From: Leptospira terpstrae serovar Hualin str. LT 11-33 = ATCC 700639
Lineage (GTDB): Bacteria; Spirochaetota; Leptospiria; Leptospirales; Leptospiraceae
Assembly: GCF_000332495.1 (NCBI RefSeq)
Contig: NZ_AOGW02000004.1
Location: forward strand, 1 to 64,000
Reading direction: 5' to 3'
DNA: 64,000 nucleotides
Shown: positions 21,196 through 30,544 of the stretch, piece after piece
Layout of the letters: every line of letters starts with the position of its first letter
Position numbering within the stretch: position 1 is the first letter of the stretch
Made by a program: the position numbers and the translations under genes
Notes under the pieces: model-generated
Seen by the model: only the letters and a program-made list of their open reading frames with translations
What the model was told of the DNA's origin: nothing
The model's database searches: none

Positions 21196-21220
21196 CGTCC
21201 AATATACAAAACATTGGACG
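21196..21220. promoter_or_regulatory. 8-bp inverted repeat in the cysH leader
   Basis: CGTCCAAT (21196-21203) and ATTGGACG (21213-21220) are exact reverse complements around a nine-base AT-rich centre, ending 16 bases before cysH. No T run follows, so it is more likely an operator or a leader hairpin than a terminator. The half GTCCAATATA recurs upstream of the oxygenase gene at 24118-24127. Confidence 0.5.
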
Positions 21221-21236
21221 GTAGGATTGGAAAAAA

Positions 21237-21962
21237 ATGGGAAATTTGGAAGTTTTGACAGAAACCTATACCTCCCTCTCGCTCGAACAGGGTTTACGAC
21301 AATTGAGTTTGGACTATCCAAAAAAAGTTGTTTTTACAACAAGCTTTGGATTGGAAGACCAAGCCATCACTCATGCGATCCTTTCTAACAAAATCGACAT
21401 TCGTATTGCCACATTGGATACAGGACGACTCTTCCAAGAGACTTATGATGTTTGGCAAAAAACAAACATCCGTTATGGGGTAAATATTGAAGCCTTTTAT
21501 CCGAACGAAAAAGAAATTAAAGTTTTTGTAGAACAAAATGGTCCCAATGCTTTTTACGATTCTCAAGACTTACGTAAAGAATGTTGTCGGATACGTAAAC
21601 TGGTTCCCCTAGATCTCATTTTAAAAGATACAGAAGTTTGGGTGACAGGGCTCCGAAAAGACCAATCGGGATTTAGAACCGAGATGTCCATTTTCGAAAC
21701 GGACAACCAAAGAAATTTAATCAAATACCAACCACTCCTCTTATGGTCCTTTGAAGATACTTGGAAGTACATTCGTGAACACAATGTACCTTACAATCTA
21801 CTACACGACAAAGGATTCCCTAGTATTGGCTGTGCCCCTTGCACAAGAGCCATCGAACCAGGAGAAGACTTTCGTGCAGGCCGTTGGTGGTGGGAACAAG
21901 AATCAAAGAAAGAGTGCGGTTTGCATTGGGTAGATGGCAAACTCACACCAAAAAAAGGATAA
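21237..21962 (+). CDS. cysH: assimilatory adenylyl-sulfate (APS) reductase
   Basis: Reduces activated sulfate to sulfite in the cytoplasm. 241 residues. The PP-loop region includes VVFTTSFGLEDQAI. Two cysteine pairs, KECCRIRK and GCAPCTRA, form the [4Fe-4S] ligand pattern that separates APS reductases from the iron-free PAPS enzymes, and the catalytic cysteine is in KKECGLHW. There is no cysC (APS kinase) in the window, which agrees with APS as substrate. Starts 16 bases after the inverted repeat. First gene of cysH-cysD-cysN. Confidence 0.94.
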   Translation: MGNLEVLTETYTSLSLEQGLRQLSLDYPKKVVFTTSFGLEDQAITHAILSNKIDIRIATLDTGRLFQETYDVWQKTNIRYGVNIEAFYPNEKEIKVFVEQNGPNAFYDSQDLRKECCRIRKLVPLDLILKDTEVWVTGLRKDQSGFRTEMSIFETDNQRNLIKYQPLLLWSFEDTWKYIREHNVPYNLLHDKGFPSIGCAPCTRAIEPGEDFRAGRWWWEQESKKECGLHWVDGKLTPKKG

Positions 21963-21969
21963 TAGTTAC

Positions 21970-22878
21970 ATGACCGATTTACATCGACTTTCTCATTTAG
22001 ACCAACTGGAGTCAGAAGCCATATATATCTTAAGAGAAGTTGCTGCTCAATTTGAAAGGCCAGCACTCCTCTTTTCTGGTGGTAAAGATTCCATTTGTCT
22101 TGTCCACCTTGCTCTCAAAGCTTTTCGTCCCGGAAAATTTCCATTCCCCCTTGTACATATTGATACAGGACATAACTTTGATGAGGCGCTTAAATTCAGA
22201 GATGATTTAGCAGCAAAAACTGGTGAAAAACTAGTGGTGCGTTTTGTACAAGATTCCATCGACCAAGGGAAAGCTGTCGAAGAAAAAGGAAAGTTTCCAA
22301 GCCGGAACGGAATCCAAGCTGTGACATTACTTGATACCATAGCAGAATTCAAATTTGATGCTTGTATTGGTGGAGCTCGCAGAGACGAAGAAAAGGCAAG
22401 AGCCAAAGAAAGAATTTTTTCGGTTAGAGATGAATTTGGATCATGGGATCCAAAACTACAACGCCCAGAACTTTGGAATATCTATAACGGAAAAATCCAT
22501 GTAGGGGAAAACGTTCGTGTGTTCCCGATCAGCAATTGGACGGAACTGGATGTTTGGGAATACATTCGTAAAGAAAACATCGAACTTCCTTCTTTATACT
22601 TTTCTCATCAAAGAGAAATTGTATGGCGAGAAGACCTAGTGTTTCCGGTATCAAAGTTCATCAGTTTAGACAATTCCGATAAAGTAGAAACTAGGACTGT
22701 TCGATTCCGAACTGTGGGAGATATGACCTGCACGGCAGCGGTAGAATCAGAAGCCAATACAATCGATGATATCATTCGTGAAATTCAAGTTTCAAGGACT
22801 ACGGAAAGAGGATCTCGTTTGGATGACAAACGTTCGGAAGCAGCGATGGAAGATAGAAAGAAAGGCGGATATTTTTAA
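21970..22878 (+). CDS. cysD: sulfate adenylyltransferase subunit 2 (ATP sulfurylase small subunit)
   Basis: Catalytic PP-loop subunit of ATP sulfurylase, making APS from ATP and sulfate. 302 residues. The PP-loop is LLFSGGKDSICLVHLA; further motifs are LVHIDTGHNFDEALKFRD, IGGARRDEEKARAKER, FPISNWTELDVWEYI and a C-terminal GSRLDDKRSEAAMEDRKKGG. The frame is open from 21934 inside cysH, but the ATG at 21970 is chosen: AAGG lies about 10 bases ahead and MTDLHRLSHLDQLESEAI aligns with known CysD starts. Ends overlapping the cysN ATG by one base. Confidence 0.95.
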   Translation: MTDLHRLSHLDQLESEAIYILREVAAQFERPALLFSGGKDSICLVHLALKAFRPGKFPFPLVHIDTGHNFDEALKFRDDLAAKTGEKLVVRFVQDSIDQGKAVEEKGKFPSRNGIQAVTLLDTIAEFKFDACIGGARRDEEKARAKERIFSVRDEFGSWDPKLQRPELWNIYNGKIHVGENVRVFPISNWTELDVWEYIRKENIELPSLYFSHQREIVWREDLVFPVSKFISLDNSDKVETRTVRFRTVGDMTCTAAVESEANTIDDIIREIQVSRTTERGSRLDDKRSEAAMEDRKKGGYF

Positions 22879-24110
22879 TGGATATTTTACGTTTTATTAC
22901 TGCGGGAAGCGTGGATGATGGGAAATCAACTCTCATCGGACGGTTGTTATATGATAGTAAATCCATTTTTCAAGACCAACTAGAAGCCATTGAAAAAGCA
23001 GGACAGGTGAATGGGCAAATCAACTTAGCACTCCTTACCGATGGATTAAAAGCAGAAAGAGAACAAGGGATCACGATCGACGTTGCTTATAAATATTTCT
23101 CTACACCTAAAAGAAAGTTTATCATCGCTGATGCACCGGGGCATGTCCAATACACTAGAAACATGGTTACGGGAGCATCTAACTCTGATCTTGCGATCAT
23201 TTTAATTGATGCAAGAAAAGGTGTGATTGAACAAACTTACCGTCATTCTTATATTGTATCTTTACTAAGAATTCCTTATGTCGTTGTTTGTGTGAACAAA
23301 ATGGACTTGGTAGATTTTTCTGAAGAAGTATTTTTAAATATCCAAAAACAATATTTGGAATTTGCAAAAGATTTAGATTTAAAATCCATCCACTTCCTTC
23401 CCATCTCTGCCTTAAACGGAGACAATGTGGTTGATCTTTCGACGTCAATGCCTTGGTGGAAAGAAAAATCACTTCTAGGCTTTTTGGAAGATATCGAACT
23501 TCACACAGAAGAAGAGTCCCCGGCTCCTAGGTTTCCCGTACAAAATGTAATTCGCCCGCAAACGGCAGAATACCATGATTACAGAGGTTATGCGGGACAA
23601 ATTCGTAGTGGCCATTTTACAGTGGGTGATTCCATAACTGTATTACCAAGCGGACTCAAATCAAAAATCAAAGCAATTGATACTTATGCTGGTTCCTTAA
23701 AAACAGCCTATGCTCCGATGTCAGTTACCATTCGTTTGGAAGATGAAATCGATGTGAGTCGTGGGGATATGTTAGTTATAAGTGGAGAGGAACCGACAAC
23801 CTCCCAAGATTTGGAAGCCCATATCTGCTGGATGGACCAGAAAGTAATGACCCCTGGATCCAAGTATCTACTCCGCCAAACTACTAATTCCGTAAAGGCG
23901 TCCATTCGTACTTTGGAATACCGAGTAGAAACAAGCACTCATGAAAAAAAAGAACAGGCAAATCTTGGTCTCAATGAAATTGGAAAGGTAACGATTCGAA
24001 CAGCAAAACCTGTCGCCTATGACCCGTATTCAAAAATCAGAGGAACAGGTAGTTTCATCTTAGTGGACGAAGGAACCAACCAAACCGTAGCTGCTGGAAT
24101 GTTATTGTAG
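22878..24110 (+). CDS. cysN: sulfate adenylyltransferase subunit 1 (GTPase)
   Basis: Regulatory GTPase that drives ATP sulfurylase (with CysD). 410 residues with an EF-Tu-like GTPase domain: G1 GSVDDGKSTLIGRLLYD, G2/switch GITIDVAYKYF, G3 DAPGHVQYTRNM, G4 NKMD, followed by two beta-barrel domains. No APS-kinase domain is fused at the C-terminus. AAGGCGG lies before the ATG, which overlaps the cysD stop. Confidence 0.95.
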   Translation: MDILRFITAGSVDDGKSTLIGRLLYDSKSIFQDQLEAIEKAGQVNGQINLALLTDGLKAEREQGITIDVAYKYFSTPKRKFIIADAPGHVQYTRNMVTGASNSDLAIILIDARKGVIEQTYRHSYIVSLLRIPYVVVCVNKMDLVDFSEEVFLNIQKQYLEFAKDLDLKSIHFLPISALNGDNVVDLSTSMPWWKEKSLLGFLEDIELHTEEESPAPRFPVQNVIRPQTAEYHDYRGYAGQIRSGHFTVGDSITVLPSGLKSKIKAIDTYAGSLKTAYAPMSVTIRLEDEIDVSRGDMLVISGEEPTTSQDLEAHICWMDQKVMTPGSKYLLRQTTNSVKASIRTLEYRVETSTHEKKEQANLGLNEIGKVTIRTAKPVAYDPYSKIRGTGSFILVDEGTNQTVAAGMLL

Positions 24111-24178
24111 ATTTTTAGTCCAATATAACAGATTTTCTCTTGCAATAAATAGGCTGGGTTCACTAAGATGACAATAGT

Positions 24179-25246
24179 ATGAGCCAAGCCACCACGACTG
24201 CAACGAAATGGATCCGGAAATCTTTCATCGGGGAGACAAAACTTCCCGTCGTTTATGAACCCGCTGAAGAAAAAGAATTACTCGAACTCACTGACTGGGT
24301 CAAAAAAAATCAGAAGGAATGGAGAGAGGACCTAAAGAACTATGGAGCCATACTATTCCGCGGTTTTCCTATCCATGAGGCGACGGATTTCCAATCCATC
24401 CTTCTCGCCACTGAGGAAAAACTAGGAGAATTTTATTTAGGAACTTCACCCAGAGATCAGGTCGTTAAACATGTGTTTACCGCAAGTGAACTCCCCGCCC
24501 ACTACCCGATCATGCAACATGCCGAGATGAGTTTTCTCGACAACCCGCCGAAACTTTTATTTTTTTATGCTGAGAAAGCATCAGAAACAGGAGGAGAAAC
24601 TCCCTTAACTGATCTTAGAGAAATTTATAAAGATGTAGATCCAAAGATCAAAGAAAAAATTGAGAAACATGGAATTCGTTACAGAAGGCGTTATGACGGT
24701 CCGTCCAATAAGGCCCGCTTCTCACTTTGGAAAACCAAACGTTGGGATGAAATGTTTGGAACCACAGATTTATCCGAAGTAAAAAAAATTTCCGATGAAA
24801 ACAGATTCCAATTGGATTGGTTTGGAATAGATTCCTTAACTATTACTAACGAACAATCTGGATTTCGAATCCATCCAGAAGCAAAAACCAAAGCATGGCA
24901 CAACCATTCCCAAACGTTTCACTACCAAGCCGCAGTGAGTGAAGTATGGAAAATTTTTAAAAGACAAAAAACTTTTCGTTCTCTCGGTGTTGCACTTTTA
25001 CTCACACTCCTCACTTTAATCAAAAGAATTTCAGGAGAAAAGTCTCATGATGTTCATGTAACTTATGGTAATGGCGAAGAGATCACTGCAAATGAAATGA
25101 AATCCATAACCAATGTATTTTGGAAACATTTGGTAGCAATACCTTGGCAAACAGGGGATGTTCTTATCATTGATAACTTTTCAGTTTCCCATGGAAGGCT
25201 CCCCTTTACAGGGCCACGTCGTATCCTTGTAGGATGGTCAGAATAA
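24179..25246 (+). CDS. TauD/TfdA-family (SyrP-like) Fe(II)/2-oxoglutarate dioxygenase
   Basis: Putative non-heme iron oxygenase, 355 residues. The iron facial triad is probably His114-x-Glu116 (MQHAEMSFLDNPP) plus the distal His in SVSHGRLPFTGPRR, with the following Arg for 2-oxoglutarate. The HxE form and the GGETPLTDLREIY segment resemble the SyrP-like branch more than classical taurine dioxygenase (HxD). Its place between cysN and cysIJ, with a BASS-type transporter directly after it, makes release of sulfite from an imported organosulfur compound possible; hydroxylation of an unrelated metabolite is equally allowed by the sequence. Confidence 0.8.
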   Translation: MSQATTTATKWIRKSFIGETKLPVVYEPAEEKELLELTDWVKKNQKEWREDLKNYGAILFRGFPIHEATDFQSILLATEEKLGEFYLGTSPRDQVVKHVFTASELPAHYPIMQHAEMSFLDNPPKLLFFYAEKASETGGETPLTDLREIYKDVDPKIKEKIEKHGIRYRRRYDGPSNKARFSLWKTKRWDEMFGTTDLSEVKKISDENRFQLDWFGIDSLTITNEQSGFRIHPEAKTKAWHNHSQTFHYQAAVSEVWKIFKRQKTFRSLGVALLLTLLTLIKRISGEKSHDVHVTYGNGEEITANEMKSITNVFWKHLVAIPWQTGDVLIIDNFSVSHGRLPFTGPRRILVGWSE

Positions 25247-26152
25247 ATGGATATCAATTCGGTTCGCCTTAACTTTAACAAAGATTCGGTTTATTTAATC
25301 AATGCTCTGATTGGTTTTATAATGTTCGGAATTGCCTTGGAACTAAAGTTACAAGATTTCCGACACCTATTACGCAATCCCAAACCAGCGTTTGTTGGAC
25401 TCTTTAGCCAATACATTTTGTTACCGATTGCCACTCTGCTCATCATTTGGGTGATTGAACCACATCCAGGCCTTGCCCTGGGAATGGTGCTCGTCGCTGC
25501 TTGTCCTGGTGGGAATATGTCTAATTTTTTCACCCATTTGGCAAAAGGGAACTTAGCACTTTCTGTAAGTCTTACTACTTTTTCTTCTGCTTTGGCCTTT
25601 ATCCTCACACCTCTTGGTTTTTTCTTTTGGGGAAATTTACTTCCTGTGACGCGAGAATATCTCAAATCAATTTCAGTGAGTCCTTATGAAATTTTGGTTT
25701 CCGTTACCTTGTTACTGCTTATCCCTTTGGTCCTTGGAATCCTCTTTCAAAAACTATTTCCAAAACTCACTCATACGGTAAAACGTGCGGTACAACGAAT
25801 TTCTGTTTTATTACTCGCATTTTTTATCGTGGGAGCCCTTGCTACCAATTGGAAATTTTTTAAAGAATACATCCATCTTCTCTTTGGACTTGTTTTTATT
25901 ATGAACTTGGCTGGTCTTTCTTTAGGGTATTACTTTGCAAAACTCTTTCGATTGCCACTGGGTGATAGAAAGACCGTTGCCATAGAAACAGGAATTCAAA
26001 ACTCAAGCCTTGGTCTTGCGATTGTTTTTAATTTCTTTGATGGTCTGGGAGGAATGGCAATGATATGTGCGTGGTGGGGAATTTGGCACCTGATTGCCGG
26101 TGCCGGCATCGCGACTTACTGGAACAAAACTTCCAAAGAATCGGAATCTTAA
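25247..26152 (+). CDS. BASS-family (bile acid:sodium symporter-like) transporter
   Basis: Inner-membrane secondary transporter, 301 residues with about nine to ten spans. Family features are LVAACPGGNMSNFFTHLAKG, LALSVSLTTFSSALAFILTP and ETGIQNSSLGLAIV. BASS proteins carry organic anions, and a few are proposed to carry sulfur compounds; the substrate here is unknown. The ATG follows the oxygenase stop with no gap (TAAATG), so the two are coupled. It overlaps the convergent cysI stop by four bases. Confidence 0.88.
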   Translation: MDINSVRLNFNKDSVYLINALIGFIMFGIALELKLQDFRHLLRNPKPAFVGLFSQYILLPIATLLIIWVIEPHPGLALGMVLVAACPGGNMSNFFTHLAKGNLALSVSLTTFSSALAFILTPLGFFFWGNLLPVTREYLKSISVSPYEILVSVTLLLLIPLVLGILFQKLFPKLTHTVKRAVQRISVLLLAFFIVGALATNWKFFKEYIHLLFGLVFIMNLAGLSLGYYFAKLFRLPLGDRKTVAIETGIQNSSLGLAIVFNFFDGLGGMAMICAWWGIWHLIAGAGIATYWNKTSKESES

Positions 26153-27816
26153 TTTAAGATTCCGATTCGATTGATATAGTCACCGAAAGATTCTTTGGTA
26201 TTTCTTTCTTTTGAAAATCTACCGAAGAGTCCATCTAACTCATTTAGAATAGCAGCTTCATCCAAATCATCTTTATATTTTTTGTTGAGACGGTATCCTT
26301 CCGCATCTGCACCTAAATGTAGGTTGTATTTCCCATACGACGTACCTACAAGACCAATCTCTGAAATGTAAGGCCTTGCACATCCATTCGGACAACCTGT
26401 CATACGAATCGATACTGGTTCTTCTGCAAGTCCATGTTTACTAAGGATAGGTTCAATTTTATCAATTAGACTTGGTAGGTATCTTTGTCCTTCCGCCAGT
26501 GCTAAAGAACAAGTGCTAAGTGCGACACAAGCAATTGAGTTTTTGCGAATGGGTGAAATTTCCCCAGTTTTACGATGAACTCCAAACTTAACAAGAATAG
26601 ACTCAATGAGATCCTTATCTTTTGGGAAAATATCAGAAAGGATTAAGTTTTGGTTACAAGTAAAACGGAATGTTGCTCTTCTCGTTTTAGAAACTTCAAG
26701 AAGCGCCGTTTTTAAATTGTATCCATGTTCATCACAAACACGACCATTTTCCACAAACAGAGTATAGTGCCAGTTTCCAGCCACATCTTGTTTCCAACCA
26801 AAATCATCTGATCTTTGTGTGAACTGGTATTCTTTTGCTGGTTCAAAACTAATCCCTACTCGTTTTTCTACTTCACGTTTGTAAAACTCAACACCTAACC
26901 GATCCAATGTGTATTTCAAACGAGAAAGTTTTCGATCTTCTCTATTTCCAAAATCTCTTTGGACAGTGACAATTTCATAAACAACTTTTAAGATATCTTT
27001 TTTAGGAATATAACCAAATACAGTTCCTACTCGGGGATAGGTGTCAGCATTCCCGTGAGTAGTTCCAAGTCCCCCACCTACGGCTACGTTGAATCCCATA
27101 AGTTGTCCATTCTCAATGATTGCAATAAGGCCAATATCATTGGTAAAAAGATCCACATCGTTATAAGGGGGTATCGCAATTGCAATTTTAAATTTTCGCG
27201 GAAGGTAAACATCCTTATACAAAGGATCTTCTGGTTCTTCTTTCTCTGCTAAAAGATTTTCATCGAGCCAAATTTCATAATAGGCTCTAGTTTTTGGCAG
27301 AAGAGACCGACTAATCTCCCCTGCATATCCAAACACTTCTTTGTGTAAGGGACTAGTTGCTGGATTGGAGGTACAAGTTACGTTACGATTTACATCTCCA
27401 CAGGCAGCAATAGAATCTAAAAATACAGAATCAAAAGCTTTGATAGTAGGTTTGATTTTTGATTTTAATATTCCATGAAGTTGTACTGTTTGGCGAGTTG
27501 TGATTTTAATAGTTCCTGTTGAATTTTCACCAGCTACATTGTGTAAAGCTTCCCAATGAACAGGACCAATCATCCCCCCTGGGATTCGCAATCGAATCAT
27601 AAAAGAATACAACCGTTCTAATTTTTTAGCAGCACGTTCCTCTCTGCGATCTCTATCATCTTGTTGGTACATTCCATGAAACTTCAGTAATAGTTGGTCA
27701 TCGGAACGAAGAGAACCCGTGTGTTCATCTTTCAAACTATCACTAAGTGAACCTCGAAGTCCTCGACTGAGGCGTTTTACTTTTTCTGCTAATGTTTCTT
27801 TTTTTTGTTCTGCCAT
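26149..27816 (-). CDS. cysI: sulfite reductase hemoprotein (beta subunit)
   Basis: Siroheme/[4Fe-4S] subunit reducing sulfite to sulfide with electrons from CysJ. 555 residues from the chosen start. The cluster-siroheme ligand motifs are CVALSTC and GCPNGCARPYISEIG (C-x5-C ... C-x3-C). The frame extends back to 27900, but the ATG at 27816 has a good Shine-Dalgarno sequence (TGAGGTAATC) and leaves a seven-base gap after cysJ instead of a 77-base overlap. Family members include nitrite reductases; the cysJ partner and siroheme genes favour sulfite. Confidence 0.92.
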   Translation of the reverse strand: MAEQKKETLAEKVKRLSRGLRGSLSDSLKDEHTGSLRSDDQLLLKFHGMYQQDDRDRREERAAKKLERLYSFMIRLRIPGGMIGPVHWEALHNVAGENSTGTIKITTRQTVQLHGILKSKIKPTIKAFDSVFLDSIAACGDVNRNVTCTSNPATSPLHKEVFGYAGEISRSLLPKTRAYYEIWLDENLLAEKEEPEDPLYKDVYLPRKFKIAIAIPPYNDVDLFTNDIGLIAIIENGQLMGFNVAVGGGLGTTHGNADTYPRVGTVFGYIPKKDILKVVYEIVTVQRDFGNREDRKLSRLKYTLDRLGVEFYKREVEKRVGISFEPAKEYQFTQRSDDFGWKQDVAGNWHYTLFVENGRVCDEHGYNLKTALLEVSKTRRATFRFTCNQNLILSDIFPKDKDLIESILVKFGVHRKTGEISPIRKNSIACVALSTCSLALAEGQRYLPSLIDKIEPILSKHGLAEEPVSIRMTGCPNGCARPYISEIGLVGTSYGKYNLHLGADAEGYRLNKKYKDDLDEAAILNELDGLFGRFSKERNTKESFGDYINRIGILN

Positions 27817-27823
27817 GATTACC

Positions 27824-29593
27824 TCAGTAAACATCCTTAATGTAGCGGCCCATTTCTTCCAATTCTTTGAGATAATCGGAAGCATCTTTTCCCGTATCAA
27901 ATGTTCTTTCTGTTAAAATTTCAATGAGTTTGCGATCTACATCTTTACTCATAGGATCTTTGGAACCGCAAAGATAAATAATTGCGCCATTTTCAATCCA
28001 TTTTAAAAGTTCTGAAGCATTTTCACCCATCCGATCTTGCACATAAACTTTTTGTTTTGTATCACGAGAAAATGCAGCATTTAACTTATGTAATACGCCT
28101 GTATCCATTAACTCTAAAAGTTCTGTTTGGTAATAAAAATCGGAGACAAAGTTCCTTTCTCCAAAAAATAACCAGTTTCTTCCGTTCCCGGAATTTTGTT
28201 CTCTTTCAAACAAAAAACTTCTAAAAGGGGCAATCCCTGTGCCTGGCCCAATCATGATAATATCTGTATCTGGACTTGGCAATCGGAAGGAATTATTTCT
28301 TTGAATGAAGAAGGGAACCACATCCCCTTCTCTTAATTCAGCTAAAAATCCAGAACAAAAACCAGTTTTCAGACCAGTAAATGTTTCGATCTCTACTTCT
28401 GCAACGGTTAGGTGAACTTCATCATCTCCATGAGCAGAAGGACTAGAAGCAATGGAGTAGTATCTAGGGACTATGGGTTCTAAAACATCGACGAGAGTTT
28501 GTAGTTCTAATTTTTTTTCCGAAGGATGAAGAGTGAGTAATACATCTAAATCAATTTTACCGGATGGAATCTCTTTTCCAATAAGGGTTGCATATTTTTG
28601 AATGACTCGGTCTGGCAAAAAGCGGACAGAAACTTTTTTACGAAACAAATCATAAGCCATCCACGTCTCCCCTTTATAAGTTACACGAGACTCACGATCT
28701 GTTTGTAATAGGGATAAAATTCGGCTCACTTCCTCATCACGATTGTATGCAAGAAATCCTGCACTATCACCTGGTTGGTAATCGATAGGGACAGTAGTTT
28801 TGATTTCAATATGTCTTGTGGATTTACTAGCACCAATATCGTTTAAGACTATATTGGTAATCACAGAACCTTCATAAACAACCTTACCGCTAGAAGCAGG
28901 TTTTACCGTTGGATTTTGTGTCTTTGCAGAACTTTGTGACGTTGCAGTTTTAGAATGTGCATTCAGTTTGGAAATCAGTTCACTCATCCAAGGTTTGGCC
29001 ACTAAATCAAAATCAACATCACATTTTCCTAGAGGTTGGATACGTTCAGCACCCAGTTTGGATAACATGGAATCTACATCTTCACCAGTTTGACAAAATA
29101 ATGGATAGCTAGTATCACCTAATCCGAGTACGGCGAATTTTACCTTTGTTAATGAATCTTTTGAATCTTTCAAAATTTGAATGAATGGTTTTGCTGCTTG
29201 CGGTGGTTCTCCATCCCCATGTGTCGAAACAATCACAAATAAATACTCTTCTTCTTTCAGGTCTTTCGCTTTGTAGGTATCTGTACTTTTGAGTTTGGCC
29301 GATACACCGAGTTCCTTTAATTTTTTAACGAGTTCTGTTCCAAGTTTTTTAGAATTTCCCGTTTCTGTTCCATACACCACGCTACATTGGATGGGTTGGG
29401 TTTTTAAATTTCCATGTAAAGGATCATTCCCTGAATCAATGCTCACAGGAGGAGTGAGGGACACATCCACGCTGCTGCCCCCAATGCTTGCCTGAGTGAG
29501 AGCAGACAAATATCCAGACATCCACACCCATTCGTCTTTCGTGGATTCCTTCAGTAACTGTAAAAATCGATTGCGTTTCTCATCGGATAGCAT
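27824..29593 (-). CDS. cysJ: sulfite reductase [NADPH] flavoprotein (alpha subunit)
   Basis: Electron donor for CysI: NADPH to FAD to FMN. 589 residues. An N-terminal helix (~55) precedes a flavodoxin domain with VVYGTETGNSKKLG and VSTHGDGEPPQAAKPF, an FAD domain with RYYSIASSPSA, and an NADPH domain with IGPGTGIAPFRSFLFERE and YLCGSKDPMSKDV. The last residues (EEMGRYIKDVY) are typical of CysJ. First gene of the minus-strand cysJI unit, divergent from cobA, with an inverted repeat just upstream. Confidence 0.94.
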   Translation of the reverse strand: MLSDEKRNRFLQLLKESTKDEWVWMSGYLSALTQASIGGSSVDVSLTPPVSIDSGNDPLHGNLKTQPIQCSVVYGTETGNSKKLGTELVKKLKELGVSAKLKSTDTYKAKDLKEEEYLFVIVSTHGDGEPPQAAKPFIQILKDSKDSLTKVKFAVLGLGDTSYPLFCQTGEDVDSMLSKLGAERIQPLGKCDVDFDLVAKPWMSELISKLNAHSKTATSQSSAKTQNPTVKPASSGKVVYEGSVITNIVLNDIGASKSTRHIEIKTTVPIDYQPGDSAGFLAYNRDEEVSRILSLLQTDRESRVTYKGETWMAYDLFRKKVSVRFLPDRVIQKYATLIGKEIPSGKIDLDVLLTLHPSEKKLELQTLVDVLEPIVPRYYSIASSPSAHGDDEVHLTVAEVEIETFTGLKTGFCSGFLAELREGDVVPFFIQRNNSFRLPSPDTDIIMIGPGTGIAPFRSFLFEREQNSGNGRNWLFFGERNFVSDFYYQTELLELMDTGVLHKLNAAFSRDTKQKVYVQDRMGENASELLKWIENGAIIYLCGSKDPMSKDVDRKLIEILTERTFDTGKDASDYLKELEEMGRYIKDVY

Positions 29594-29609
29594 AAAAACC
29601 TATTTTTGA

Positions 29610-29634
29610 TTTGGATTCCAGTAAAACATCCAAA
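29610..29634. repeat. 7-bp inverted repeat in the cysJ leader
   Basis: TTTGGAT (29610-29616) and ATCCAAA (29628-29634) are exact reverse complements separated by 11 bases, ending 16 bases upstream of the cysJ start. It has the same TCCAA/TTGGA core as the cysH-leader repeat but with the arms in the opposite order. Operator or leader hairpin; no T run follows on the minus strand. Confidence 0.4.
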
Positions 29635-29758
29635 AAGTCTGATAAATTGAATCTTTCCCCAGAGTTAGAGCCTAAGTAAACCAAAAAAATGGAGATTTTG
29701 TAGAAATTATTAGCCATTCACTTGACTATTTCTAACATTTTGGCAAGGTATAACAGAT

Positions 29759-30544
29759 ATGTCCTCCAATAAGACAGAACAAGGATTTGTCAGTTTTGTG
29801 AGTGGTGGCCCGGGCCCCATTGACCTTTTGACCCTCCGTGGCCGAAATCGAATCGAATCCGCCGACGTCATTCTCTACGATGCCCTTCTCGATTCCGGAT
29901 TTTTAGACTTATTTCCCCTCAATGCACAAATTCTTTATGTGGGAAAAAGGGCAAACGAACATGCCCGCACCCAACCAGAAATCAATTCGATGTTAGTCGA
30001 ATTTGCTTTAGAGGGAAAACGAGTTGTACGATTGAAAGGCGGAGATGCTTCTATTTTCGGAAGACTTTCCGAAGAAATCCAAAGTTTGGAAGAAGCGGGA
30101 ATTCTTTATGAAGTGGTCCCTGGTGTAAGTTCAGTTACCACGGGTGCTGCTGATTTAGGTCTTTCGCTTACTGTTCGTGGGGTCTCTAGGCAGATCATCA
30201 TCCTGGATGGACATACGATTTTGGAAGATGAACGCAGTTGGATGGGAATGGAAAATTTTTTAGGAACTATTGTCATTCTTATGGGTAGCAGAAAAACAAA
30301 GGAACTTGCAGAAAGATTAATAGAAAAAGGAATCAAAAGCACAACCCCCATTGTCCTTGCTGAAAATGTAGGAAGTTTAAACCCAACCTATGCAACATCG
30401 ACTCTCGCCGATACTATGTTAGACGGCATCCAAAAACAATCTTCTGGTCCAGGAATCCTGTATGTGGGTGAAGCAATCCGTCCCCTACTGAATCGAAAAG
30501 AAAAAATACAAAAATCAACGATTACCAGTTTATTTACAGAATGA
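29759..30544 (+). CDS. cobA: uroporphyrinogen-III C-methyltransferase (SUMT)
   Basis: Methylates uroporphyrinogen III twice to precorrin-2, the first siroheme step. 261 residues. Motifs are VSGGPGPIDLLTLRGRNRI, VLYDALLDSG-like ILYDALLDSG, VRLKGGDASIFGRLSEEI and VVPGVSSVTTGAADLGLSLT; the SAM-binding GxGxGD-type start is present as GGPGPID. Stand-alone, not fused as in enteric CysG. AAGG lies 11 bases before the ATG. Overlaps the next gene by four bases. It links the heme precursor pool to sulfite reductase. Confidence 0.92.
   Translation: MSSNKTEQGFVSFVSGGPGPIDLLTLRGRNRIESADVILYDALLDSGFLDLFPLNAQILYVGKRANEHARTQPEINSMLVEFALEGKRVVRLKGGDASIFGRLSEEIQSLEEAGILYEVVPGVSSVTTGAADLGLSLTVRGVSRQIIILDGHTILEDERSWMGMENFLGTIVILMGSRKTKELAERLIEKGIKSTTPIVLAENVGSLNPTYATSTLADTMLDGIQKQSSGPGILYVGEAIRPLLNRKEKIQKSTITSLFTE

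Noticed and set aside
24179..25246. Naming the oxygenase tauD
   Set aside because: The HxE iron motif and SyrP-like segments differ from taurine dioxygenase, and no taurine transporter is present; function left open.
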